Shown: piece by piece, positions 42,629 to 50,771 of the stretch | How positions within the stretch are numbered: the stretch's first letter is position 1 | Layout of the letters: every line of letters begins with the position of its first letter | NCBI GenBank assembly: GCA_963666535.1 | Contig: OY762913.1 | Coordinates: 620,001 to 684,000, forward strand | Source of the DNA: G963666535 sp963666535 | GTDB taxonomy: Bacteria > Bacillota > Clostridia > Oscillospirales > Oscillospiraceae | DNA: 64,000 nucleotides | Direction: 5' to 3' | Program-made: the position numbers and the translations under genes | The notes under the pieces: generated by a model | What the model saw: the letters and a program-made list of their open reading frames with translations, nothing else | Database searches by the model: none | What the model was told of the DNA's origin: nothing

Positions 42629-43267
42629 GTGAAAAAAGGTATATTTCTTTATGGCATAAACTGTACATTGGACATATGGGATGAGATAAAAGGAGCATTT
42701 ATTGATATCGATGCAACTTTTGTTGAATATCCGCATGAAATCACCCAAAACGCACATAGCATTTCAGATATTACAAACTGGGTTTATGAGGAATATGGTA
42801 AGGAACAAATTGACTTTATAGTCGGTCACAGCATGGGAGGATTAATAGCACTTGAACTGGTTGCTAAATATAAAATCAAATGTAATACTATTATTTTTAT
42901 AGAATCTAATTTACGTCCCGCAAAAGAATTTTATCGGAATCTTATGCTGCCTGCTAATGTGATAAAATATGGTGACGAAATAAAAAGCATGTTTAAAAAT
43001 GAAGCACCTTATTATAGAGAGGATTTGAAATCATCATTACAGAAAAATTTTGATTTTACACCATACATAAATGAAATATCCAGTAAAATCTTCGGTATAT
43101 ATGGAGACAGAGGCGTAGAACACTACAGCATGCGAATTGATGATTTGTGTTTGGGAAAGAATATTGAAGAAAAGATTGATTTTAAATTTGCAAGAAACTC
43201 ATGCCATATGCCAATGATAGAAAATCCTCTTGAATTGACTGACATTCTTATGAAATGCATAGAATGA
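42629..43267 (+). CDS. Alpha/beta-hydrolase cargo gene
   Basis: 212 residues. The nucleophile elbow GHSMGG is at about residue 66-71, an acid in FGIYGDRG near 156, and the base histidine in SCHMPM near 191: a complete catalytic triad. It has the small cytosolic hydrolase shape (proline iminopeptidase or esterase-like), substrate unknown. It is on the plus strand, against the whole transfer operon, is AT-rich and has its own RBS (AAAGGAG) and terminator. It splits the virB4 region: an intact virB4 start lies on one side and a virB4 relic on the other. It is therefore an inserted passenger. Confidence 0.85.
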   Translation: MKKGIFLYGINCTLDIWDEIKGAFIDIDATFVEYPHEITQNAHSISDITNWVYEEYGKEQIDFIVGHSMGGLIALELVAKYKIKCNTIIFIESNLRPAKEFYRNLMLPANVIKYGDEIKSMFKNEAPYYREDLKSSLQKNFDFTPYINEISSKIFGIYGDRGVEHYSMRIDDLCLGKNIEEKIDFKFARNSCHMPMIENPLELTDILMKCIE

Positions 43268-43271
43268 GCAA

Positions 43272-43314
43272 ACTGGGAAACTGATGTGCTACATCAACTT
43301 CCCAGTGCTTTTTT
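43272..43314 (+). terminator. Terminator of the hydrolase gene
   Basis: ACTGGGAA (43272-43279) and TTCCCAGT (43299-43306) pair, with a second nested stem GATGT/ACATC, followed by GC and six T. It begins five bases past the stop codon. Confidence 0.85.
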
Positions 43315-43329
43315 CATCGTATATACCAA

Positions 43330-43494
43330 CTATGTCAGATACTCACGGAACGCCAAAGCACAACGGAATATGTTGCCGCAGATGAAATTGTCAGTATTAA
43401 ATTTCACTACCGCTGGGGCGATCATATCAAGGAACTCTTGGATGCGGACATTGTCAGACTCCATCCCCATTGTTTCTTTTCTGTTTTTAATCAT
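43330..43494 (-). pseudogene. Relic of the virB4 5' end (54 codons)
   Basis: Reading from an ATG at 43494 that overlaps the stop of the upstream gene, a 54-codon frame matches the start of VirB4: from QEFLDMIAP to REY-x-T, 27 of 39 residues are identical without gaps. Similarity stops at REYLT, one codon before a TAG. The ATGATTAA overlap with the preceding transfer gene suggests that this was the original virB4 start. The functional virB4 now begins 850 bases further on with a different 5' end, beyond the hydrolase cargo. Confidence 0.88.
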
Positions 43495-44101
43495 TCAAAA
43501 TCACCCATCTTTCTCCGTCAAAATCTTCAAACCTTTCAGTGGTCACGTTCTGCTCAAAGTAAACCGCAAGGATACGTTTGATGTCCTCGTGCTCAGCTCG
43601 CTTTACGGTGAAGCCCTGTTCTTTGAGGGATTTTTCAATACGAGAAAGATAAGGAAACACCTCTTTTTCTTTCTCATTCTTAAGGCGGATTAAGATGAGA
43701 AATTCTCTTGCCGTAGCCATCTGCACCTGTATCTGATCGAGGAATACCAAGTCTTTTTCAAGCAGCTTTCGCACCACGAGATTCTGCTCCTGCTCCATAC
43801 GTTCACGAAGAAACCGCTTGTTATCCTCAAAGTTCTCTCTGGAATTTAGGCATAGCATTTCAATTTCAGCAATCCCTTTCAGTACCGTCATAAGCGCATA
43901 AATCCTTGCACTGATACTGGCTTCGGAAAGCACGGAGATATTGCTTGGCTTGATAATGAAATACACCAGTTCACCCTGCCCATAGGTTTGCAGGCTATAA
44001 TCTGTGATTGTCTTTGTGCCAATGAGCTGTCTTGTGGATGCTTTCCGCTTATCCATCAGTTTTGTAGATGGATTGCAGCTATTTTTTTCTTTTCTGCTCA
44101 T
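43487..44101 (-). CDS. Conjugation protein, probable separate VirB4 N-terminal domain
   Basis: 204 residues from the ATG at 44101 (GGAGG eight bases upstream). It is cytosolic and mixed alpha/beta. The pattern KTITDYSLQTYGQGELVYFIIKP at residues 30-52 (given as family resemblance), a long helix pair and a C-terminal EDIKRILAVYFEQN resemble the N-terminal non-ATPase domain of VirB4/TrbE-type proteins. It overlaps the PrgI-like gene by four bases, and the virB4 relic starts inside its stop. PrgI, this protein and VirB4 in that order form the core of many Gram-positive transfer systems. The split-VirB4 reading is inference. Confidence 0.65.
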   Translation of the reverse strand: MSRKEKNSCNPSTKLMDKRKASTRQLIGTKTITDYSLQTYGQGELVYFIIKPSNISVLSEASISARIYALMTVLKGIAEIEMLCLNSRENFEDNKRFLRERMEQEQNLVVRKLLEKDLVFLDQIQVQMATAREFLILIRLKNEKEKEVFPYLSRIEKSLKEQGFTVKRAEHEDIKRILAVYFEQNVTTERFEDFDGERWVILND

Positions 44102-44361
44102 TCGGTGTACCTCCATTCATAAATTTGCTGTTTCCCAATAAAAAAGGCACAAGCATAACGGATAAAATCCAGAATACTTGTGTCCTCAAAGCGTATCGTT
44201 AAAAAGGCATATACCGCAGTTACTACAATGGGCAGTACAAATCCGAGCTGAGTAAGCGCAAGCACAGAGAGCAAAGCCCCTACACCAATTACTCCAATAT
44301 CCCGAAGCTGCCACAACCACAACGTTGCTTTTGCTCTTAAGTTGTCAGGATAAATATACAT
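44098..44361 (-). CDS. PrgI/VirB3-like membrane protein
   Basis: 87 residues with two closely spaced membrane segments (about 26-58), the form of PrgI and VirB3, small inner-membrane parts of type IV secretion channels that associate with VirB4. The opening MYIYPDNLRAKATLWLW is seen in clostridial ICE members. It lies 11 bases behind the DUF4406-like gene and overlaps the next gene by four bases, so all are co-translated. Confidence 0.85.
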   Translation of the reverse strand: MYIYPDNLRAKATLWLWQLRDIGVIGVGALLSVLALTQLGFVLPIVVTAVYAFLTIRFEDTSILDFIRYACAFFIGKQQIYEWRYTE

Positions 44362-44372
44362 AGCTTCCTCCT

Positions 44373-44939
44373 TTACATTTTCATTTTCATGGAAAAATCA
44401 CAGGCAAGCTCAAGTTCCATTTCTTTTGGATAGTAATGCACATTCAAAGTACGTAGGTTTTCATTAAGCGATTTTGCATACTCAGATGCCTGCTCTTTGC
44501 TTTCAAACTCCATTGGCTTGCCTTCATTCTTGCACCAGCTCTCGGCAGCACCGCATACCGAATTGGCACTGCGCACCGCCCAAACTCCATATTTTTCACT
44601 CATCAAAGTTCCTCCTACAATTTGTTCTTCTGTCACTTCTCGAACGGGAATGCCCATTCTTTTAGCTTCTTGAATTTCTGACTCCATGCCGCTGGATATG
44701 CCGTTGCCGCACACCCACAGTTCATCGCATACGGAAAGCACCTGATGCCCCATCGCCAGTCCGGCAGCTCGTTCCTGCGGATTACTGTCATCCAAAAACT
44801 GAGGATACAAAAGATGCACCGCCACCGGAGTGCAGCCTTGCTCCTTAGCGTAACGGCAGGCAGCCTTGGCAAATGACACATTCTTTTCTACATCTCCGGC
44901 ATAAGGTGATGCGATATATATAAGCTTATTCTCCATCAT
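44373..44939 (-). CDS. DUF4406/DUF7768-like protein (nucleoside deoxyribosyltransferase fold)
   Basis: 188 residues. The Rossmann-like N-terminal half has YIASPYAGD (residues 7-15) and a CDELWVCG-x-GISSGMESEI block (about 92-108), the pattern of DUF4406/DUF7768 proteins related to nucleoside 2-deoxyribosyltransferases. The second half is an unrelated helical extension that ends in a K/M-rich tail. It overlaps the virB6 gene by four bases. The family is common in phages and ICEs; a role in nucleotide or defence chemistry is possible but not known. Confidence 0.75.
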   Translation of the reverse strand: MMENKLIYIASPYAGDVEKNVSFAKAACRYAKEQGCTPVAVHLLYPQFLDDSNPQERAAGLAMGHQVLSVCDELWVCGNGISSGMESEIQEAKRMGIPVREVTEEQIVGGTLMSEKYGVWAVRSANSVCGAAESWCKNEGKPMEFESKEQASEYAKSLNENLRTLNVHYYPKEMELELACDFSMKMKM

Positions 44940-45838
44940 TTCGCCACCGCCTGTACCACCGTTCTGGTCATATTTATTGCGGTCTGCGCCGCATATACCG
45001 TTCCCATAAGGTTGGCTTTGGTTGAGGTATCAAGCCCGAACTGTCCTGCAATACGAGGAATTTCACCAGCTGCAAGCATCAGCCCTAGTCCAAGCAGGGC
45101 ATGGTCTTTTACCACCATAAGGCCTGCGATGAGAACAGTCGCCTGCAAAAATGCAGTCAGGCACAGCCCAATAACTTGCTTGCACCAAGATACAAAACCA
45201 TCAATATACCCACGGGGAACACTGAACATATATAAACTGCCGACTGCGATCTGAATAAGCAGAATACCTCCGCGCTTAAGATTCGCGAAGAACACTTTAA
45301 TGACTGCATACCCCATCAGGATGAGAATAAAAATCATCATGATAGGGCTAGTTATTGCAGTTAAACCTCCAAACACATTTGATGTCATAGCCTGTTCCAA
45401 ATCTCCGGCATCCTTCAAGGAAGTAATGATACTGCTGGCTACGGTGCTAAAATCTGTACCAAGTCCAGTGATGCCTGCGGTAAAGCTGCCCTGTAAGGAT
45501 ACCGACAACTTATAAAGCTCTACCGGGACAGTGGTAAACAGACCAACTGCCATAAAACCTTTAATTGCATTAAGTGCGGTATCCTTGATGCTTCCTCGTC
45601 CGGATTGGTATTCAATACCACACTCGAAGCAGGCAACCACAAGCCCTACTCCATACAAAGCCCATGCAAGATACGAGAAGAACAGCACAATGGATTGCAC
45701 CCATGTCATCTCGAACAGTTCAGCTCCCATATTGCCCATCTGCATAAAAAAGTCACCGAGAAATCCAACGATTTGACCGTAGATCCAATCTACAATCTGA
45801 CCGAGGACAGTGTCGGCGACAAAATCCCATATAAACAT
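44936..45838 (-). CDS. VirB6/TrbL-like channel protein
   Basis: 300 residues with about six membrane segments (around 20-35, 45-70, 90-115, 160-180, 190-210, 225-260), and the polytopic arrangement of VirB6/TrbL, the inner-membrane channel component of type IV secretion. The family is close to DUF6102 of clostridial elements. The RBS AAAGGAG precedes the ATG at 45838. It is separated from the VirB2-like gene by the inserted plus-strand AraC gene. Confidence 0.85.
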   Translation of the reverse strand: MFIWDFVADTVLGQIVDWIYGQIVGFLGDFFMQMGNMGAELFEMTWVQSIVLFFSYLAWALYGVGLVVACFECGIEYQSGRGSIKDTALNAIKGFMAVGLFTTVPVELYKLSVSLQGSFTAGITGLGTDFSTVASSIITSLKDAGDLEQAMTSNVFGGLTAITSPIMMIFILILMGYAVIKVFFANLKRGGILLIQIAVGSLYMFSVPRGYIDGFVSWCKQVIGLCLTAFLQATVLIAGLMVVKDHALLGLGLMLAAGEIPRIAGQFGLDTSTKANLMGTVYAAQTAINMTRTVVQAVAK

Positions 45839-45985
45839 TTAAATTCATCACTCCTTTCTGTGTAAAAACAAAACTGACTATGGTAAAATAAATTTAATTC
45901 TGCTGCAATTACAAAATTGGGCATACACAATCAAGCGATAATCATTCCGTACGTGATATCCTATCAGAAAAGGAGGTGCTTATAG

Positions 45986-46891
45986 ATGCACGCATGGGAA
46001 CAAATACAGCAAACCATAGAATTTATTGAAGATCATTTGGATGAAGAAATTGACATTGTGAGCCTCGCAAAAATGGCCTCTTTGTCGCCTTTTTATTATC
46101 AACGACTGTTTAGCCGATTGGTAAAAAAACCAGTTGCCGAGTACGTAAAGCTCCGTCGTATGGCTAAGGCAACTGAGGTAATGCTTCAAAAAGACAAGCG
46201 CATTTTGGATATCGCATTAGACCTTGGATTTTCTTCTCACGTTCACTTCTCCCGAACTTTTAAAGATACCTTTGGTCTAACGCCGGATGAGTACCGCAAA
46301 AACCCACTAACACTCAACCGTATGACAAAACCTGAGCTTCTACTTCACTACACTCTAATTGATGAAGGTGTACCACTGATCACCAATGGTATTGTTCTGG
46401 AAGTAAACAGAAGGGAACTTACGGAACCAGTCTATTTTATCGGTGTAAAAAAGGATATGCCGGTTCAATTTATAGACGGACTAGGAACCGAATCGGGGAT
46501 TGACCCATTGGATACGCTTTGGCGAAACTTCCATGAACAGAAACAAACAGCACTTGAACTTCCTGAGGATAATGAAGAAATCGGTGTGGCATATCCGTGT
46601 TTAGAGGAAGGATATTTCAGCTATTTTGCAGGTGCAAAGTTCAGACCTGTAGAAGTTCCATACGATTTTATGAACTGGGAATTACTAATGGGAGAATATA
46701 TCGTTTGTTCATTTGAAGCTGAAAACTTTGAAGCTCTTGTCATGGATGCTCTTTACAAAGCACAACAGTATGTCTACAACACATGGCTGCCAAATCATAA
46801 ATTGCAAACCGAGGCGTTTTGTGCGGAGCGATATGCAAGCCATTCCCCTAAAACCACAAGTATGGAGATTTGGCTTAAACTGATAAAGTAG
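45986..46891 (+). CDS. AraC-family regulator with GyrI-like effector domain
   Basis: 301 residues. Residues 1-105 hold two AraC helix-turn-helix motifs (IDIVSLAKMASLSPFYYQRLFSR, then ILDIALDLGFSSHVHFSRTFK). The rest is a GyrI/BmrR-type effector-binding domain, a fold that binds amphipathic drugs, as in Rob. AAAAGGAGG lies 14 bases before the ATG. The gene is on the plus strand within the minus-strand transfer operon and ends in its own terminator, so it is a passenger like the hydrolase gene. It probably controls a drug-response gene, not identified here. Confidence 0.9.
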   Translation: MHAWEQIQQTIEFIEDHLDEEIDIVSLAKMASLSPFYYQRLFSRLVKKPVAEYVKLRRMAKATEVMLQKDKRILDIALDLGFSSHVHFSRTFKDTFGLTPDEYRKNPLTLNRMTKPELLLHYTLIDEGVPLITNGIVLEVNRRELTEPVYFIGVKKDMPVQFIDGLGTESGIDPLDTLWRNFHEQKQTALELPEDNEEIGVAYPCLEEGYFSYFAGAKFRPVEVPYDFMNWELLMGEYIVCSFEAENFEALVMDALYKAQQYVYNTWLPNHKLQTEAFCAERYASHSPKTTSMEIWLKLIK

Positions 46892-46906
46892 ATTTACACA
46901 CATTGC

Positions 46907-46933
46907 ACCGGGTGGTTTGCTAAACCACCTGGT
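46907..46933 (+). terminator. Terminator of the AraC gene
   Basis: ACCGGGTGGTTT and AAACCACCTGGT pair with one mismatch around GCT; TACTTTTC follows. It lies 16 bases past the stop codon and also faces the 3' end of the VirB2-like gene. Confidence 0.75.
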
Positions 46934-46942
46934 ACTTTTCTG

Positions 46943-47281
46943 CTACATCCCTAGCACCTGCCAAATATACAGAGGCGCAGTCAAGGTAAACACAAGACAA
47001 GCGAATAAAATTGCCGGAGCCGCCCATTCAAATTGACCGTGCTTGCGATAATCAAAATAAGCAGTGCCTAGTTTAGCAAAGAAAAACACTGCGAGGATTA
47101 AATCAATAGCTGGGAAGATTACTTTATTAACTACTGTTTTAATCTGCTGGGATGCAGTCGTCCATGTTCCTTCAATTGCTCCGGCAACATCACCTGTTCC
47201 GGCTGCAAAAGCGGTTGTGCTAAACACCATTGTCAGTAACAGAGCGATGCAAAGAAGCATAGCAAATCGTTTCATTTTCAT
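46943..47281 (-). CDS. VirB2-like small membrane protein (DUF3852-like)
   Basis: 112 residues from the ATG at 47281 (AAGGTGG upstream). A signal peptide (MKMKRFAMLLCIALLLTMVF, cut after AFA near residue 27) is followed by two membrane segments (about 55-72 and 88-110), the layout of VirB2/TrbC pilins. I link it to DUF3852 proteins of clostridial ICEs. Its position next to virB6 supports a channel or pilus-subunit role, which is inference. Confidence 0.75.
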   Translation of the reverse strand: MKMKRFAMLLCIALLLTMVFSTTAFAAGTGDVAGAIEGTWTTASQQIKTVVNKVIFPAIDLILAVFFFAKLGTAYFDYRKHGQFEWAAPAILFACLVFTLTAPLYIWQVLGM

Positions 47282-47319
47282 TGATTTTCCACCTTTCATT
47301 GATAGACTTGCGAAAAAGA

Positions 47320-47355
47320 AAGACCGTAAAACTCAAAACAGAGCCTTACGATCTT
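47320..47355 (-). terminator. Terminator hairpin in front of the VirB2-like gene
   Basis: AAGACCGTAA (47320-47329) and TTACGATCTT (47346-47355) pair over ten bases with one G-U; on the minus strand TCTTTTTC follows. It lies between the exported-protein gene and the VirB2-like gene inside the operon. Confidence 0.7.
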
Positions 47356-47371
47356 TGTTCTTTTTCTGTTG

Positions 47372-49072
47372 TTAATTAGGGTTTTGTGGAGCAATGTGCC
47401 AGTCCATCCAAAAATTGCCGCTGATAGTTACTGAGTCAGTCAGGTTCATAGACAGCATTCCTGTCGGTGTCCAGCAATCAATCAGCCAAGTGTACGGAGT
47501 ATAGCTTCCGTCCGGTATCCATATCGGAGTGAAATGTGTCCTGCGGTTATAGGTGCTGTATTCATTTTTCTTAAACTCAAAGGTTGGACTGTAGCTGCTG
47601 CCTGAACGGTCAAGCAACCTCCAAAAACTTTTGTATTGAAATTCAGGAAAATACGTCACCGCATTCTGAGCTCCTGTAACCGTAGCGGATTGATTGGTAC
47701 TCACATTTGCAGTTACAGTCTGGTTAATTCCATATCCGGACTTCATGCTTTTACCGCTTGCTGTTGGATTTTTGTCATCTGGCTTAATGCTCATAGAGGC
47801 AGAAAGACTGGCATGGTAACGGTCAAAATCAAACTCCCACCAGCCATGATCGCACCAGTAACCTGAGTCTTCTCCGGTGCTGTGCCATACCCAGTAAGCT
47901 TTCCACCAAGGCCGCCATACTCCCCAAGAGGAAGAAGTGACCTGCGCATTGTTTGGTACAGATGGTTTTGTGTAGCTATCATTGCGGTCATCGGCTACCG
48001 GATTAGGTGGTGGATTCTGATCCAAATCTACAATCTTAGCAGTAATCACACCTTGACTCGTACTGCCTCCACCTGATACAGATACCTGAATGGTCATTGT
48101 CTGAGGTGTAGTTGGTGTTGTCCAGCGTACCCATGCAATCTGGCTGTCACCGTTTGGATAATAAACATTACTAACACAATAGCTTCTGCCTCCAATATAA
48201 AAAGTAACAGTCACTGGGTTGTCCGGATCGCTTTGACCACCGCTGACAGTAACAGAAGTTATCACCTCGGTATTGACTCGATATTTGTAGTTATCGGTGC
48301 TGACTTCTGGTGGCTCAGTCGGCACATCCTTAAAGCGAACTACACCAAGTCCAAGAGACGATTTAATATCTGAATCTGAAGCGGCACTACTGCGGCTTCC
48401 AGACCATGCCGGATAACCTAAATCAGCCACTTCCAAAAACATAGCGAGTGGTAAGTTTTTATGAGAAAGAGATACCATCTTGCTGCGTAGCAATCCACCT
48501 ACTTGCTCATCATATAAAGCGGATTCAGTTGCAGTCATGGCTACCTTAACACCTTGAAATGTGATATAAGCGATGGGTTCGATAAGTAGCTTATATTCAC
48601 CGCCAACCAAGGTATTAAAGTCCATTCCGGTCATTCCTGCAATGCTACGGATGACCTGTTCATCGGTAAAATAACTTTTGATTGCCTCAATATTTGCATT
48701 GCCGCTGCCAGAACTAATAATAGTAGGCAAGGCTTGTGCCGGATTCACATAAGTGTATTTTGAGCCGGAAGGCGATATGCCACTCCCTCCGGTATAAGAT
48801 AATTTACTAACCTTTCCAAAGTGTAATCGAATATCTGACGGAGACTTGTTAGTTAAATCAATCGGTGTTGTAACTACCGCATGGTCACTTTCACGGACTA
48901 TCGTTACACGCACACCTTCATTACCAGGACTCCATTTATCTGTGCTAGTCCCTTGTCCCATTCCACCGCCTCCATTGTCCACATTTCCGTCACCAACCGC
49001 ATAGGCAGTAATGGAGCATAGTGAGGTAAACAGCAAGGTAAGCACTAATAAAACACTACATAATCGTTTCAT
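47372..49072 (-). CDS. Large exported protein of unknown function
   Basis: 566 residues. A signal peptide (MKRLCSVLLVLTLLFTSLCS, cut near AYA at about 25) and no later membrane segment or LPXTG point to secretion. The mature part starts with a Gly-rich stretch (VDNGGGGMGQG), has beta-rich domains with Thr/Ser/Pro runs and a Trp-rich block (WGVWRPWWKAYWVW, about 390-403). It lies in the transfer operon between the VirB2-like gene and the DUF6550-like gene. It could be a pilus-tip or surface adhesin of the mating apparatus, which is inference. I do not recognise the family. Confidence 0.7.
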   Translation of the reverse strand: MKRLCSVLLVLTLLFTSLCSITAYAVGDGNVDNGGGGMGQGTSTDKWSPGNEGVRVTIVRESDHAVVTTPIDLTNKSPSDIRLHFGKVSKLSYTGGSGISPSGSKYTYVNPAQALPTIISSGSGNANIEAIKSYFTDEQVIRSIAGMTGMDFNTLVGGEYKLLIEPIAYITFQGVKVAMTATESALYDEQVGGLLRSKMVSLSHKNLPLAMFLEVADLGYPAWSGSRSSAASDSDIKSSLGLGVVRFKDVPTEPPEVSTDNYKYRVNTEVITSVTVSGGQSDPDNPVTVTFYIGGRSYCVSNVYYPNGDSQIAWVRWTTPTTPQTMTIQVSVSGGGSTSQGVITAKIVDLDQNPPPNPVADDRNDSYTKPSVPNNAQVTSSSWGVWRPWWKAYWVWHSTGEDSGYWCDHGWWEFDFDRYHASLSASMSIKPDDKNPTASGKSMKSGYGINQTVTANVSTNQSATVTGAQNAVTYFPEFQYKSFWRLLDRSGSSYSPTFEFKKNEYSTYNRRTHFTPIWIPDGSYTPYTWLIDCWTPTGMLSMNLTDSVTISGNFWMDWHIAPQNPN

Positions 49073-49097
49073 TTACAGCCTCCTTTCAAAAGAAAAA

Positions 49098-49117
49098 GCA
49101 CAGCATTTCGGCTGTGC
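49098..49117 (-). terminator. Terminator hairpin in front of the exported-protein gene
   Basis: GCACAGC and GCTGTGC (49098-49104, 49111-49117) pair perfectly; on the minus strand TTTTTCTTTTG follows directly and then the RBS of the gene 47372-49072. Confidence 0.8.
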
Positions 49118-49140
49118 AATCTCTGTAAAATATTTTGTTG

Positions 49141-49707
49141 TTAATTCATCTCTCCGATTTTATTTCCGTTTTCGTACATATCATCGGCTGTTGTACCTTG
49201 CCCTTCACCGACATCATCAATCCAGCCGAATCCCTCAACATAAATCTTTCCATTCTGTGTTTCGCCCCCCTGCGGCTCGTTGTCTTTCTTTTTGGTATCA
49301 GCAGCAGGAGTTACCTTATCGTGATCTTCAGCTTTTGGAGTACCAGTTACTTTTTCACCATCCGGCTTTTGCGTAGAATCAGTTTTTTGTTCCTCGCTTG
49401 GCTCTGATGGTTTAGTAACCTCTGGTTGGATGCTTTGTTCCGGCTGATCAGTCTGAGTTGGTGTTTCATCTATAGTCTCTGCAGAACTGTCGGTATTTGT
49501 ATTCACTACTATGTCCTTTTCTCCTGTCGATGTATCTGTATCAATACTTGGATTTACATCGGATACTACTGTAGCGCTTGATGGCAGTGTATCCGTATCT
49601 TTCGGTGCTTTGGCAAATTGTGAGCCGATAGCCACAACAAGTACCAGCCCTATGATCGTGCATCCTGCAATGGTAAGAATCTTTTTGGTCTTTTCATTCA
49701 TTTTCAT
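49141..49707 (-). CDS. Membrane-anchored exported protein (DUF6550-like)
   Basis: 188 residues from the ATG at 49707 (AGGAGG upstream); the frame to 49788 has no RBS. One N-terminal membrane segment (ILTIAGCTIIGLVLVVAIG, about 10-28) is followed by 110 residues of Thr/Ser/Pro/Asp/Lys low complexity and a conserved C-terminal block (KIYVEGFGWIDDVGEGQG). The end block is that of DUF6550 proteins in clostridial ICEs. The spacer suggests that the end block is held across the cell wall. Function unknown. Confidence 0.75.
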   Translation of the reverse strand: MKMNEKTKKILTIAGCTIIGLVLVVAIGSQFAKAPKDTDTLPSSATVVSDVNPSIDTDTSTGEKDIVVNTNTDSSAETIDETPTQTDQPEQSIQPEVTKPSEPSEEQKTDSTQKPDGEKVTGTPKAEDHDKVTPAADTKKKDNEPQGGETQNGKIYVEGFGWIDDVGEGQGTTADDMYENGNKIGEMN

Positions 49708-49801
49708 ATGGAAAACCCTCCTTTTGATGGTGTAATTAACTTTTGTTAGCTCACACCATACTCTATATTTTTTCACAAGTCCAGACAATTCTTGAAGGTA
49801 A

Positions 49802-50347
49802 TTAGAATACCTCTGTATACCCTGCCTGAACCTTTAGCTTGATTTTCATAGGTGGCAGCTGTTTACCGCCAAATTGCACCGGAACCTCCAGTAAAATAAC
49901 TGCATCGGCTTCAAAATGTTGTGCGTTTCTTGGTGAGGATGGAGCCAACGGAGCATTTCGAACTGTTACCTCCAAGCCCGACAGTTTGTATTCCAGCACA
50001 TCGCCGGAATACTTCATATGCTTGCCGCTTTCTATGGTTGTTCCAAGGGTACTGTCCATATGACCATACACATCTCCGGTATCTACGCTGTAAGAAAACG
50101 AGGAACCATCCGGCAAATAGCCGCCGCTGTATCCCTCGCGCACACCATGATACACGTTGCCATAGTTGTCATTAACAGTAATAAGGATGGCATCCTGTAC
50201 GGCTTCTTTTACACCGCTTGCAATAATATTCAACCTGAAGAACTCCAGAATTCCGCACATAATAATAACCAGAGCCAAAGTGATGGCGATAATCAAAGGA
50301 AAAGAAGAACCCTTTTTATCTCTGAAACAGTTTATTAGCCTCGTCAT
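49802..50347 (-). CDS. Pseudopilin-like protein (TadE/DUF4320 type)
   Basis: 181 residues. The N-terminal KKGSSFPLIIAITLALVIIM (residues 11-30) is a short basic leader followed by one membrane helix, as in TadE-type pseudopilins. The rest is a beta-rich extracellular domain. It overlaps the next such gene by four bases and is next to tadC, so it is probably a minor pilin of the Tad-like apparatus. Whether the prepilin peptidase cuts it is not clear: the leader lacks the GEGF/Y motif of its neighbours. Confidence 0.7.
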   Translation of the reverse strand: MTRLINCFRDKKGSSFPLIIAITLALVIIMCGILEFFRLNIIASGVKEAVQDAILITVNDNYGNVYHGVREGYSGGYLPDGSSFSYSVDTGDVYGHMDSTLGTTIESGKHMKYSGDVLEYKLSGLEVTVRNAPLAPSSPRNAQHFEADAVILLEVPVQFGGKQLPPMKIKLKVQAGYTEVF

Positions 50348-50745
50348 TTATGATACACCTCACTTTTTCCGGTTGCCTGTGCTTTCAGCGTAATAGGAAA
50401 TGAGCCAAAGTTTCCAAACAAACCGATATTTTCTTGTAGGGTAATGGTGACCGTCACTTCTTCATTCAGCTGAATGTTTCCGGTCTTTGACCAAGAAATA
50501 TTGGGATTAAGTCCGGTACGCTCTTTAAGAACAGCAGCTCTAAGGCTTGTTTCACTGCCAACTTTTCCACTGATTTCTGCCTCCCTGCAAAGCTCCGTTG
50601 CAAAAGTATCCAGCTGATTTTTAGCAATAAATACCGGAAATACCTTAACCGCCAGCGCAATGACTAGAACTGCACAAAGCACTAACACACACACGTCAAT
50701 GTAGCCCTCGCCGCGTTTTGATTTTAATAGTTTCAGCACATTCAA
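50344..50745 (-). CDS. DUF4320-type minor pilin
   Basis: 133 residues with leader MNVLKLLKSKRGEGYIDVCV and a membrane helix (about 16-38), then a small beta domain. The leader motif RGEGYID matches SGEGFVD in the two DUF6133-type pilins at 56344 and 56978, so the same A24 peptidase could process all three. DUF4320 proteins occur in clostridial ICEs next to tadC-like genes, as here (26 bases). Confidence 0.8.
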   Translation of the reverse strand: MNVLKLLKSKRGEGYIDVCVLVLCAVLVIALAVKVFPVFIAKNQLDTFATELCREAEISGKVGSETSLRAAVLKERTGLNPNISWSKTGNIQLNEEVTVTITLQENIGLFGNFGSFPITLKAQATGKSEVYHK

Positions 50746-50771
50746 ATCCTCCTTTCCAAAGTCTGAAATCC

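Noticed and set aside
45839..46943. A third cargo insertion with a gene relic, at the AraC gene between virB6 and the VirB2-like gene
   Set aside because: No relic of either neighbour was found on the far side; the gene is a passenger but without the regenerated-5'-end signature.
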